From contig CM060882.1 in NCBI GenBank assembly GCA_030762935.1, positions 21,891,001 through 21,955,000 on the forward strand: a stretch of DNA of 64,000 nt, given 5' to 3'. Below, in pieces: positions 27,901 through 42,300 of this stretch (position 1 is its first letter; every line of letters begins with the position of its first letter). The position numbers were made by a program, and so were the translations under genes. Below the pieces are notes generated by a model. That model made no database searches. It was not told where the DNA came from and worked only from the letters and a program-made list of their open reading frames with translations. The DNA is from Hymenopus coronatus (taxonomy: Eukaryota; Arthropoda; Insecta; Mantodea; Hymenopodidae).

Positions 27901-30900
27901 GTAGAAAAAGAAATAAATTATTCATAACACTTCACCTCTCAACAACTGTTGTTAAAATTTTTGGATGAAGTTCTGAATATTTGGGCCCATACAAAGTGTG
28001 AAGCAACTATATTCAATAACATAAAACATAAACAGTACTGCTGCATTTATATGTAACCCTAGTGGCACAATTATTTGGTTAGTAATTTGCAGAGGGCACT
28101 ACTCAACCCTTCAGTATCTGTTCTGCTTTGATTATACTACTAAAAACAGTGATAAGCATTATTACAAATAAATGTAGTTACTGCTTTACATACTTCTGAA
28201 ACACGTTAGAAATGCACATTTTAAGAAATGAGGCTTACAGCAGAATTTTTCTTAGATTATTTGGTTAGTGAAACTAGGAGAAGTTGCAGACATGCATTAA
28301 AAGCATGCACATAAACACCATAGCACTATGCAAGTATACACCTACTCCTTTCTTCAGATGACTTGTACATAACACGGGTATCTGAGTAAAAGATGACCTC
28401 AAATGCAAGACACCCCTATTTTTTAGTACTTAATTTTAGAATTAAGTGTATCATCTGTATAAAAAAAAAATCTGATGTGTTCCATTCACATGACTATCTC
28501 TACATCTCTGTAACAAATTATTGTTAATTATTTTATCTACTTCATTCTAATTGTGATAGACATTAGCAGAAACGGTCTTATTCCTTAGTTCCTTATAAAT
28601 AGAAGGAAAATTAGGGAATAGGCTAGAGTAAACCAACAGTCAAATGTTTTAAAATGTGGTTGCTATGGGATTGAAATCAGTTTCTTTGCATGGCCAGGAG
28701 TTGACAAGTTGCGAATGAGAAAAAAGTATTTTAAAACTGAATCCAATAGCAAATATCTTGAAAATGGCCAACTCCACGAAAAAATGTATATGACATAAAT
28801 TGTGTGTTTTAACGAGATCTACATTTTTTGTGTAGTAAGCTTGTCTTAAGGTTTACTAGTTGTCCAAAATTTCAAAAAAATCATCCAGAATAAAGAGGTC
28901 TTCAGAGACTATTCCCAGAAAATCAAGATACACATTTCTTTTGTCATGTAAATATCTTAATGAGAGATTTTAATAAAAATTGTTAGTCATTCTTGAGGAA
29001 ATAAAATTTTTGAAATTTTTTCCATGCTAAAGGTAGTTGGGGGTGTCTTCGTGTCACATCCTTGGTAAATATTGAACTTAAATACCAAGTTTGATATTTA
29101 AAAGCCTTTTCGATTTTGAGCTATGCTGCCCACAGAAAAACACATGGACATTTTTGTAAAATGCTTTTTGATTCAGAGGGTCCCAAAAATGTATTTCCAG
29201 TGAAATCTCATTAAATTATTAAATTTTTGGGTGCAACACAATACCTTCTCTATACTCTATGCTCATAGTATGTGTAAAGACATAACTTAATTTTTAAACT
29301 ACTTTTATAATTCATTATGGCTTCATGGGTGATCAGCCGTGTCAGGTGTATAAAATCCAAGCTTTCGACCATTGCAAGGACAAACTGGCTATCTTTCTTG
29401 AACACCTCAACAGTCTGCACACAAACCTCCGATTCACGATGGAAGTCGAGAACAATGGCACCCTCCCCTTCCTGGATGTGCTGGTGTACAAGAAGAAAAA
29501 TGGCACCCTGGGACACAAGGTATACAGGAAGCTCACACACACCAATAGATATTTGGATGCATCCAGTCATCACCATCCTTCCCAAAAGAAAACAGTCATC
29601 ACCACTTTGTTTCATCGAGCATTCGACATGGATGATGAGGACAATATTCAGCAAGAAATTCAACATTTGCAGGACACATTATTGAAAAATGGCTACAGCC
29701 TCCAGGAGATCAAGAGAGCTCACAAGACAGTCCGGGAAAAGAGATCTGGTTCGCTGCGCATCTCTAATTCCAAGGGAAGAGATGAGTGGGTGAGCAAGGC
29801 CTTCATACCTTACTATGGTCCTACTTCTAACAAAATTGCCCGCATTCTCTCCAGACACAACATCAAGACCTATTTTTCCGCTCCCCGAAAAATCCAGCAA
29901 TATCTGAGATCGGTTAAAGATCCATTGTCACTCAAAGTACCCGGAGTGTACAAAATTCCATGTGAATGCGGGAAAGTGTACGTTGGGCAAACTGGACGCA
30001 CAATAGAAGAGAGATACAAAGAACATCAACGCAATATTAAACTGCTTCAACCGGAAAAGTCGGCAGTAGCCCAACATTGCATAGAGAAGGTACATAAAAT
30101 CAATTTCAATGACATCTCAGTCCTACATCAAACGAATAAGTATTATGACAGACTCATCAAAGAAGCCATCGAAATCAAGTTACACCCTTGCAATTACAAT
30201 AGAGATTCTGGACTTCAACTCAGCGCAGCTTGGACGCCAGCCATTATACACACCTGCAATATCGATGTCAATTACCCAGAACAGAGGACGGACCTGGCAG
30301 AAAACAGCGGACAAGATGAAATACGGCCCTTCGGTCAGTCGGGCCAATCGCAGATCATCACGCGTTCATTGGCCAGGGCAGCGCGGGCTCTGCCCACCTA
30401 GATGCAGTATATAATGGAATGTATCCCAGCAGCTTCATGCAGTCCCTGATGAAGACCATGGAGTGTGCAATGGTCGAAAGCTTGGATTTTATACACCTGA
30501 CACGGCTGATCACCCGTGAAGCCATAATGAATAACATTCGCCGTGAAAGCTTCAAGTCTTACTTTTATAATGTAGCACTTATATTATGAACAAACTAAGG
30601 ACCACTTAGCTGTTTGATTTTTTTATTATTATTATTACCTGATTAGAACCTGCATGGAAATTCACCTATTGGATGGGAGAGAGAAGGAGGGGAGAATGGA
30701 AATAGGTTGATATGTGTGTAGTGGAAGAAAGTAATGTGGCAACGGTAGCTGCAACAATGATGATGTACAAGAGTTTTCTAGTTGAATGAATGATTTAGTT
30801 TCATAAATTGCACATTAATTTTTATCATTTACTTTATACATTACTGTGAGTTGCTGCATTTTCTCTTAGTCCACTGTACATTATAATGCTGTGATTACTT

Positions 30901-33900
30901 ATGTATAGTGGACTTTATGCATAGCTAGTTCATGTTAATTTATTATTTTTACTTTCTCTAATTGTACTGTGTACATAGGGTATAAGTTTGATACTGAGAT
31001 TTCACCAGAAATACATGTTTTGGGGCCCCCTGAATAAAAAAAAACAAACATTTCTAGAAAAATGTCCATGCTTGTCTCTGTGTGCAGTATAACTAAAAAG
31101 AATTGAAAGTCTGTTAAATGCCAAACTTGATATTTAAGTTCAGTATCTTCCAAGGATGCACCATGAAGATTTTCAAGAAAATCCCCCCACCCCCAATTAC
31201 CCTTTACATGGAAAAATTTTGATTTTCTCAAAACTGGAGCTAACAATTTTGATTAAAATACTGTGTATTAAACTGTGTATTTTGAATAGCTTCTGAAGCC
31301 ATCTTTATTTTGGATTGGTTTTCCAGAACTTTGCTTTACGGCTAAATGGTAAGAGATAGAAGACAAAACTTATTACACAAAAATGTAGATCTTGTTAAAA
31401 CACATAATTTATGTCATATACATTTTTTCGTAGAGTTGACCATTTCCTAGATATTCCTTGTTATTGGTTTCAGTTTTAAATTACTTAAAACTTTTCTCAT
31501 ACTGGAACTCCTGGCACGCAAAGAGGACAAATTTATATTACATTGTAACTAAGATTTGCTCTTTGTTTTAGCCTATTGTACTCCCTTACTTCCCTTTTAC
31601 TTACAGGAAGCAAGAAATAAGACCATTACTGCTAATATTCACCTTGCCAAATTTATGATGAAAAATGAAACAGAAAACCTGATGCATAGCCATGACATTG
31701 GTGGTAATCTTACCATTTCGCCCATGCTTAGCTGCTGCCACACGCGCAATATTTGTCGCCCTCCATTGTGTAATGGTTACCATGCTAACTTCATATACCC
31801 AAGGTTGCGGGTTCAAACCTGGCGGAGGACGTAAAAATCCTTTTTCGGGTGTAAAAATCCTTAGTATGACTTCCTTTGGAAGGGAAGTAAAGTCGTTGGT
31901 CCTGAGTCATAAATTTATGGCACGTAAAAGAACAAAGAACCCCAAGCCTGATAGAGAGGCCTCTGGGCAAAATTAAGCGGTCTTTCACGCCCAGAATAGA
32001 ATGTGATGCTGAGAGCCACAGCAGTTAAAGAGCATCCATAAATAAAACACCATTTCATTTCATTTGCAATATTTGAAACTTGTCTATTTCCATGCTATTC
32101 AGAAAACATATATCGCAAATGTAAGACAAATGTATATGTCTACAATGGTGATAATTTTAACCATTTCCCCCATGCTTGGCTGTGATATTTGAAACTTGCC
32201 CTATTCCCACATGCTATTCAGAAAACATATATCGTGAATGTAAGATTGAATATACGAGATACGTCCAGAAAGTAAGTTCCGTTTCAATTTATCTCCGCTG
32301 CAGCGCTGCGATCGCAGTTCCGCACATGCGCGGTAGACGCTCTGTATCAAGGAGAAGAAATGTACGCCATTTTGAGATTGCTGTCAGCCACATACGCTTT
32401 GTTGTGCTTGTTTACAATGTCGGTGTTGATAGAAAATCCTGCCACTTGTGAAATCAGATCTGTGATTCGTTTTCTGAATGCTAGGAAAGTGAAACCAATT
32501 GAAATTTATCGGCAAATTTGCGAAGTTTACAGACAAAATGTGATGAGTGATTCAATGGTGAGAAGATGGGTCCGACAGTTCAATGAAGGACTTAGTGAAG
32601 TGATGAACGAAGTGGGCATCCATCTTTGGTTACAGAAGAACTGGTTCACGCGATTGATGACAAGATTCAGGAAAACCACAAGTTTACAATTAGTGTTCTC
32701 ACTATGGAATTTCCCCAAAGCTCATGATCATTAATTCATGAAATTGTTACCGAAAAACTGAAATTTTGTAAACTTTGCTCACGTTGGGTACCAAACATTC
32801 TTACTGAGCAAACACAAAACAAAATGGATGGGTAGTGCACTTCAGTTTTTAACCCGTTATAATGAAAACAGCGAAGAATTTCTGACACAGATAAGTGTTC
32901 TGGGACTGGAAAGGCATCTTACTCATTGATTTCTTACTGCGTGGTTAAACAATCAAAGCAGATGTTTATTGCGAGACACTTAGGAAATTGTGCCGTGCAA
33001 TACAGAATAAGCGCAGAGGATTGCTGCCAAAAGGTGTTGTTTTTCTTCACGACAACGCACCACCACACACTGCAAATGTGACGAAAAACCTCCCACAGGG
33101 ATTTGGCTGGGACGTGTTTGACCATCCTCCATAAAGCCCTGACCTTGCTCCTAGCAACTTTCATCTGTTCTTACATCTCAAGTCTTTCCTTGGCAGTCAA
33201 CACTTCAACAATGACGAAGAGCTGAAAGAAAATGTTTCCAACTTTTTGAAGACACAGGTGGCAAACTTCTATGAAGAAGGTATACAAAAACTTGTGCCAC
33301 GCTATGACAAATGCCTGAAAAATTTCGGCAGTTATGTGGAAAAGTAGTTTAAGAGTTGTAGAATTTTGTGCAATAAATAATTATTCTGTATCTGTACACA
33401 ATTTAATTTTATTACCAAATGGAACTTACTTTCTGGACGTACCTTGTATATGACATACATTGGTGATAATTTTACCATTTCCTCCATGCTTCAATGCTGC
33501 CACATTCACAATATTTGAAACCTGCCTATTTCTTGTATGATATTTAGAAAACATATATCATGAATAGGACCCAAAGTTCTCAACATTATTATTTTGGAAA
33601 GAAAACATTATCTTGTATTTTGATGCAAAAAGCTGTTGTAATGAAGGTTAGTTACTACTGGCACATGCTGCTACTTGCCCCAACCGATGCATTGTCAGCA
33701 GTTAGGACCTCCAGGCTGCTTGTTCACCACCTAGAACCAAACAAATTGCGTACCACACCTTTATCAAATCCAGCTTGTCCATGCTTTCTCTCCTCACCCT
33801 GTATCTCCTCATGCCAGGGGAAGCTTGTCCACCAGTAGCATTTGACATCACTTCCAAGTTCTCTGGTGACAGCTCGCTGTTGGGTAATCCCAGTACCTTC

Positions 33901-36900
33901 CTTAGATCTGATACATTCATCTGTGCCGTTGCTTGGCCCATTGGATCTCCTAGCTAAAAGCAGGAACAACAAAATTTAATCATTAATAAAAAAACAATTA
34001 TCAAGATAATTAGTTGCTTTTTCCACAAGCCATGCATAGGACAAGGGTTGGAAAGATAGAGTAAGACTGTAAAATCTGATGAGTTCCATTCACATGACTC
34101 TACATCATTGTAACAAATTATTGATAAAAAGCTTATTCTTCAATCTACTTCATGCTATTCGAGATAAATTATTAACAGAAATGCTTCTTCGTGAGCAGAA
34201 GAGCTAAAACGATAGTAAAATCTTTTAAACGTGTTTTCCATGTGGATGAAATCCGTTTCTTTGCATTGCCAGGAGTTGATAAATTCCCATAAGTGAAAAG
34301 TGTTTTAAAACTGAAACCAATAACAAGGAATATCTAAAAAATGGTTAGCTCTACGAAAAAAATGTACAGGATATAAATTATGCGTTTCAATGAGATCTAC
34401 ATATTTTGTGTAGTAAGTTTTTGTCTATCTCTTACGGTTTACTAGTTATCCAAATTCCAGCCAGATTCATATCCAGAATAAAGAGATCTTCACATGTTAT
34501 TTCTATAAAATTCTGGATATATATTTTATTTGTTGTGTAAATATCTTAAATATACATTATTTTAATCAAAATTGTTAGAGCCATTTTCAAGAAAATCAAA
34601 AATTTCAAAACATTTTCCACATAAAGACTAGTTTGGGGTGGGAGATTTTTCCTAAAAACATTTGTGTTGCGTTCTTGGAAGATACTAAACTTATATACCA
34701 AGTTTGGTGTTTTATCAACTTTTCGTTTTTAGTTATCACGTTCACAGGTGCACACACGCAGACGTTTTTCTAAAAATGCTTTTTTTGGATACTGGGGTGA
34801 AATGCAATACCTTCTCTATACACTATGTACGTAATGCATGTAGAGAAATTAAAAATTCAATGCCATTAGCCAGAATTTGAACCACAGATCTGCTTTACAT
34901 CTAGTTGCTCTTAGTAACTGAGCTTAATGGCAACCTACAGACATGAAAGTAAATTCCACAACTGATTCACATTTTTGCTGGTAAATGTTTTAAGTCACCA
35001 TTGAGATCTTTTTGTGGTTTACTGGGAAATGTATCTCGATTAATAACAAGTAAATACAAGAATAACCTTCTTACTCTCTCCTCACATACTATGCCACCCC
35101 ACTACCCTTTACATGGAAAAGTTTTCAAAAAATGTAATTTTCTCAAAAATGGCCAAAACAATTTTGATTAAAATACTGTATATTAAAGATATTAACACAC
35201 AAATAAAATGTATATGCTGCATTGTCTGGGAATAACCTCTGAAGACGTTTATTCTGGGTAAATTTTGTGTGACTGGTAAACTGTAAGAGATATACAAAAC
35301 TTACTACACAACAGCTGTAGATCTTTTTAAAACACACAATTTATATAATATACATTTTTTTCTTGGAGCTGAACATTTTTGAGATATTTCTTGTTATTGG
35401 TTTCAGTTTTAGAATACTTAAAAAACTTTTTGCATACAGGAATTTGTTAACTCCTAGCAATGCAAAATTCAAAAAAACGATTTCATCCACATGGCAAAAA
35501 GCTTTTTAAAAGATTTGACTATTGTTTTTGCAGAGTTTATCCCCTTATTTCCCTTCCGCTTACAGAAAGCAAGTAATAAAATCATGTTGCTAATGTTTAT
35601 CTTGACTAGCAATAAATAAATAGGGGAATAAATTTTTTAACAGTAATGTGTTACCAAGATGTACAGAAAGTCATGTGAATGCAACACATCAGATTTTTTA
35701 AAGTATAGTTTGTAGAAGATTGAGTAGAGTAAACCATGTGAATCCAACATGTCCTAACATTTTTTCTTTCTCTATTACACACAGTAAGTAGGGGAAGTGT
35801 TATATTCCATCTAAAATTTTTCCAGAAATATATATTTTGAAGTCCTGTGAATCCAAAAGAAGTATGTTTAGAAAAAGGTTTGTGTGTGAGTGTGTGTTAA
35901 ATACCAAACTAAGTATTGCATCTTTTAAATGTGCAACAAAAGTTTTTTTTAAGAAAATCTCCCTATCCCACTGCACTTTATTGAAACACTTTTACTCTCT
36001 AACACGGACTATACATATACATAGTCGGAAGAGAAGGAAAGTATTCCACCCAAATATTTGATAAAATTTCACCAAAAATACATATTTTGAGGACCACTGA
36101 AAAAGGTCTGTATGTATGGGACTGCACACACATGTGGCAGAACATTTTTAGGTGGAATGAAATACCTTCTCTACATTACATATGTGATAGAGAAAGTAAA
36201 AAACAGCCTTCACAAGAACAAGATAAGTGAACTCTGGATTTAGGAATCTCTTTAGGTGTTTTGTTTTGAACATTAATTGTGTCAGATCTGTGCATTTTGT
36301 TATATGGATTATTGCTTTTCATTTCCACATTTTCGCACATAATCCATGCATATTTATGCAAGTCATAGCCATGCTTAAACACATTTCACTTTTATTTTCC
36401 CATATAGGGATCATGCACTAGTTTAACGTTAGTGATTTTCACAACAGCTGACACCCAGCAAAGACACCTTTAGGATGAAGTTAATTATAGTTACTGCAGT
36501 CATAATTAAAACAGTTGTTGCACAGACCCCTAGAATTTGGTGGATTTCAGATCCAGGCATTTAGTATTTCTTTCTGATACCAAGTTTATATAATTTTGTT
36601 TCATCTATATCCATTCCCTTTTCCTTACCTAGTATATGCTTTCACTCATGCAGTTTTCACAATTGTATACAGTTTTACTGTATTTGATATGAATTGGTGT
36701 TTTAAAAGAAATCTATATTTTTTTAACTTTCATATTGTAGAAAATAAGAGTGAACATAATCCGGTAATAAAATTAGAAGATAAGACATTAACATATAAGA
36801 CAGAAACAAATTTCCTTGGCATATGGATACAGAATAATCTGAAATGGAAAACACATGTGGACTTTCTTGCAAGTAAATTAAGTACAAACATATTTGCCTC

Positions 36901-39260
36901 AAGAATGTTAATACAAAATGCTAGCCTTGAAGTAGTAAAACTAGCTTATTTTGCTAACATACGTTCAAGAATACGATATGGCATAATATTTTGGGTTAAT
37001 TCACCAGAGGCTAAAATTATATTTACTAAGCAAAAACAAGTTATCCGAGCAATGTATGATGAAAAAAGATTATGTGCGTGTAGGCCACTATTCCAAAATC
37101 TTACTTCCTTTGGCATGTACGAATATATTGGAATTAGTGGTATTTGTGAAAAAGAATGGTCATCATTTCTAAATAAACAATAATATACATCATCGTCTCA
37201 CTAGAAATATGAATGATATGCATTTAATTTTCTCCAGAACAAATATATGTAAAAAAGGAGTTCAGTATCCCTGTATAAATATCTATGATTCCCTCCCTAA
37301 TTCTATAAAAACAACAGAAACGTATAATATATTTAAATCAAAGGTGAAGAATTTTTTACAGGAACACTGCTTTTACAGTGTACACAAATTTTTAGAATTT
37401 AATATATATCCATTTGTGTAGCATAACAGTCTTATATTTATATATGAGTGTTTAGTTTGTAAATATGTTCATTAACTTAATTGTAAATATAACTATTATC
37501 TTGACGTATCCTGTATCACAGTACATTGTACAGAATGATTGAAAGGATGAATAAAATTGAATATTAAATGCTTACTATCTCTTATGGTTCACACTATACA
37601 AAATCCCTTCCAAATGAAGATGACTCCAAAAACCAATAACAGAAAATTCAAGATATACATTTCATTTATGATCTAAATATGGTATTTTAGTAACAATTAT
37701 CAGAGCAATTTTTTGAAAAAATAAAAATGTATATTTTTCCATGTATAAGGGTACTATTCTATTGCAGGATAGATTTTATTAATGGTAGTAGTATTTAATG
37801 ACCACACACCTGGATGATTTTCATTTGTCTTTAGGTTTTCATAAAGATCAATCAATGCTAATGCTAGAGTTTCTTTTGAAATTTGTTGCAAAATGGAATA
37901 GCTCCCTCTTACCTCTTTTGATATCTCCAAATGCTTTGTTGCAAAGTACAGAGCTTTTTCATGGTTTCCCATTGCTGCATGCGCATTTCCCAAGCTCCAG
38001 CAGGCTCGTCCTAAAAATGAACATAATTTTTATATAATTATGCTATTCCAAAATTAAGTACACTAATTATACATAAGTTAATAACATTTGGAATTATCAC
38101 CATGAAGCAAAAACTAACAATAAATAGTTTAATGAGTTGATTGAAACACTCTTAAGCTCCATAAAATTTATTCTACTTGGAACACTTTTTACCCTCACAG
38201 CAAGGCATCATCAGCAAGTTGTCGACGGGGGGTTTCTTAGTTGCTGGCTACAGCAAACCTATGAGTTAGGTAACATGTTATCTTCTTTGTTGTGTTCTTG
38301 TTTCTTTTATAATGTCCCCCTTTAAGTTCAATGGTCATATAAAGGAGCTCTAACTGGAGAAACAATTGCTGGTGTTTCTTCCTCACGGACTGTAGGATTT
38401 CTTAATAATGTTTATTTCATTCACTTTCACATTCACACTTCCAGACTCTGTGGATGATAGGGAATGACTCTAGTTGAAGAAAAATTCCCTGTTCCAGCCA
38501 GGAATTGAACCCATGACCTATGGGCTGAGAAGTCAGAATGCTGACCACTCAACTGCAGAAGCAGTCTCTTGATAAGCTTCGTTTGGTTTTCCTGATGAAA
38601 ATTTTTTCTAAGTTAGAGCAAATAATTTTGTAAATAACTGCTTTCTTTTATAAGGGTACTTGATTGCTTGTGGGCATTTAAGATTTCCGAAGTTGTCCAG
38701 GATAATTTTGAATACTTTAAAGATATTCTGGAATTTCTGTGTGGTCCATGGATGGTACATGAATATGCTTTCTCTTTAATTGGTGACAGAGTGGCTATAT
38801 CTTTTATTTTTTGTTGTCTTTTGAATCTTTGTATTCTTTTCTTTAGTAATTGTCTGATGATGAGTTACTTGTTGCTATTTTGATTGATTTTTTGTATTCC
38901 TTTTTATATTTTCCCTCCTTCATTGGGACGTTTTCAATTCTGTACAGGTCAGAATGGTAATTACTAATATTATTAAGGTTAATAACAGTGATGTGTTTAT
39001 CATTAGAAGTAATGAGTTGGGTTTGTTAACACTACATCACTTAATTGCATTAACAAGTCCAACTCATTACTTCTAATGGTAATTACTATTAATTATTTGT
39101 ATGATATTGGGTTAATCTTTCCTGTCTATCCATTTTCTCAATTATTTATTTGGTGAAACTATTATCTATAATAATTGCTGTGATATCTATTCATTGGTAT
39201 TTTTGTTTGTATTCTGTTTATGTTAATGTAGTATGCACCAAACTATAGGATAAACTATTT

Positions 39261-39307
<47 letters not shown>

Positions 39308-42300
39308 TGGTGAAAATATTGTTTTTTATCTTGTTTTGGGATCTAATTACTCTTAATATGCCTTCATTTTCAATTTTCAAGGTAAATTTTTAGCTCTATT
39401 CTGCAAACTGAGTAATACAAGAGATTCTCGGTATGATTACAAAAATATAATTTAAACCTATGCCAAACTTTGAACATGTGCAAACAGGAGATGGTTGTGT
39501 GCATTACAAGTTCCTCATGCAAAAAAAAAAAAAGCAAGGATGGTGAAAGTGGATTGCCCATGGGTAAGCCTGAAGTTTGTTCACTTTTCTTTTTATGGAG
39601 GTTTGTAAACAGTGTTGTTATAATCATTTATTTGATGAGTCAATGTCCAATTGAAAATGAAGGAAACTAGTCCTTCGAAACATGTTCTGGCAAAAATCCC
39701 AAGTAAGTATTGTTTAGTGTAATTAATCAATTCGTCTAATAAGTGAAATTTGTTGTTGAATGTGAAGCTGTTTTGTGTGATGCAAAAGTATGCGAGATTT
39801 ATAAGACTGTCTATTTCATCTCGTGGTAAGTTATGTGAAAGACCAACATTATACTCCTAAAACCTACAGAATTACCAGGAAAAATATTTTAATTATAACC
39901 TCACCACAACATGGAGCCAGTCAGCCTCTTATGCAGGTAAGAGCTATTTCAGGTACATAAAACTGTAAAAGATGTATGTGTTTTCATTCAGATTCGAACT
40001 TTCTCTTAGATTTCATACCGTCACGTATAACATTGAGGAGATCATAATTGCATTATTTATTTAATTTTAATTGGACATTTTTATAAGCCTGTCATATTCA
40101 TTTAAATTCTTATGGAACCATATTTTACATTTTATTAACTTACTCAAGCTTTGTCAAGCTGTATACTTTCGGGCTTTAAGTGGTTTTTCACTTTCCTTGG
40201 CAGTCCCAAAAGACTTTACCTTGACATCATTTCTAGGATAGAAATTTGTTGAACAAAGTTGTATCAGGCAACACGAAGGACAACATGTATCTCTAGGAAA
40301 ATCCTGGAAACCCACGCAAAACCAAGGAGGCAGTATACCATATATGGAATACGTCACCATAACAATAGAGGGAACCCTATAGAGTATTGGACAGTATATA
40401 AGCGAGCATTGAGAGCTTGTCATGGTTTCTTCTCTCTGGTCGCTCATATGAGAACGTCTTGGAAGACGGCTCATCTGTCTGCTGGCTGCCCATTTCCTCA
40501 GTTGACATTTGGCTGAAATACCCTAAAGGTGAGTCCCAATGGGGAAGCACAACTAGCCTATATTCTGTTAGTATCAACATCTACTAATTGTAAACCAAAC
40601 ACCTCACCAATCAATGCTTTAAAATAATCATTAAAATATAGCATGTTTACCTAAGCTAAGTAAAAGGTTTAAAAGTAGAAAAAGATTTATGCCCACTATG
40701 TGGCAATGTAGATAATAATTTACACTGCACATTGAGTGCAAAGAAACAAAAATATGGAGACAGAGAAAAAAATGGAATAAAAATTGGGAAAAGTTACTAA
40801 CTGGAATAGTATACTTAAAACTTTTTGGAAACAAAAAGAAAGAATCTCTGAAACAACTAGCTAATTATACAGAGAAGGCAAGAGAGAAATGGGGAAGGAA
40901 AATCACCAAACAAAGAGATGATCTTAATAATAAAGCTGATGAGGTTATAGTATAAAAGAAATAAATTGATCAAGTTAATAGGGTATAGAAATGTACAGAT
41001 AGAGGGAAGGGTACATATACATAAATAACCAGGCTGTTAACTGTATATGATACCAATTCAGTAACTCTCCAGGAAAGTAATTGTGTGTATATGAAGTTTG
41101 TAATTGAAAAGATGAAAATAAATGATCTATCTAGTTAAGCTAGGTTGTATTGTTCTTTCCATTGTCTCCCAAAGTTATATCCCCGTCACATCACCTATCA
41201 CTGTTACTAGTTTATTCTAATATTACACTAATTTAGAGAATGGAGGAGCACTTACCTTCCCCAACCCTGTCCATGAGCTGCTGTGCAATAATCAGATGAC
41301 GAAGGTGGTATTCGATGGCAGTAGGGTAATCCCTCAACAATGTATATGTATTACCCAGACTATAACATGCCTGGGCTTCAACCGCACGGTCACCAAGTTC
41401 TTGTGCCAAAACTAACGTGCGTCTGCAACAACACAGTTATATTCAGTTAAAAAGAATTAATGTGTTCCATTCACACGACTTTCTCTACCTATTCAGCAAA
41501 AAACTATTCTTACAAACTCTCATTACGTCTATTTCATGCTAATTGAGATTAAGATTAGCAGAAATGGTTTTATTACTTATTTCCTTGTAGGTACAAGGGG
41601 AATAAGGGAATACACTAGGTTAAAGTGTCAAATCTTTTAAGAGCTGATCACTTTGTGATAACAAGGCATTCCAATTAAAAAACTAACACAACATCTGACC
41701 AACTGGTAAACTTTATAGACTCAACACCAAAAATGACTGAAGATTTAAAAAAACTAATTTTAACCGAACATTGATCGATGTACTTCAGTTTCCAAAATAA
41801 ATCCTACAAACAACACAGGTCACTATGGGTAATCCATTGTCTCCATTTCTAGTCAACCTATATGAGTTTTTTTGAGATACACATTACTAGATCCTTCCCC
41901 CATATTTTCAAAGTGGATGTTTGCCATTGTTAATGGAAAATTAATAGACATGCACTTAAATTACCAACACACAGAAATGAAAAATAAAGTTTACAGTGGA
42001 ATTATAAAAAAAAGATACATTAGAGTTCTTAGATATCAAAATTATGAAAAACAATGGAAAATTATGAAAATGAATTCACAGGAGGGAAACCTGCATTTAA
42101 CAGCTTGATTTGTAAAAATAATGCTGGAAAATTCAGAATACAATGAAGAGCTTAATCACGTCATAGATATAGCAGAAAATAATGGATTTAGCAAAGAAGC
42201 AGTGGACAAAAAACTAACTAGAGAGAATTAAAAGAAAAAACCATATTGCAAAAATAATCAGTCTGAAACCAGTAAAAGATAAAAGGATGTTCAAAAAGTT

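Larger units (their letters stand above)
29311..30531 (+). mobile_element. Penelope-like element with intact C-terminal frame and inverted ends
   Basis: A 5'-truncated copy bounded by a 66-bp inverted repeat (29311-29376 and 30466-30531) that is almost identical between arms. The arms include the 3' half of a hammerhead core, complete only at the right end. The coding part lies between. GC content and codon use are visibly higher than in the surrounding intron, consistent with a young insertion. Confidence 0.88.
38140..39735 (-). mobile_element. Penelope-like element, RT to 3' end, with opposed ends
   Basis: On the minus strand, EQTSGLPMGNPLSP (about 39590-39540) is the RT motif near the active site. 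About 38870-38640 gives degraded linker sequence. The left end carries CTGATGA with a GCCTT/AGGGT stem on minus, the right end a hammerhead-like core on plus, so the ends are inverted. A SINE, a GA microsatellite and a 20-bp inverted repeat sit inside. Confidence 0.6.

Noticed and set aside
29250..29666. Minus-strand 138-codon open frame over the Penelope copy
   Set aside because: Antisense shadow of the GIY-YIG frame.
39370..39627. Host gene exon with LPMGNPLSP
   Set aside because: The motif is a Penelope RT block; the same block is at 41820 next to other Penelope sequence.
40154..40516. Overlapping open frames with C-rich peptide (DTCCPSCCL) and a YQATRRT peptide
   Set aside because: Tempting for GC content and length, but no domain, no splice context and no second copy in the window.
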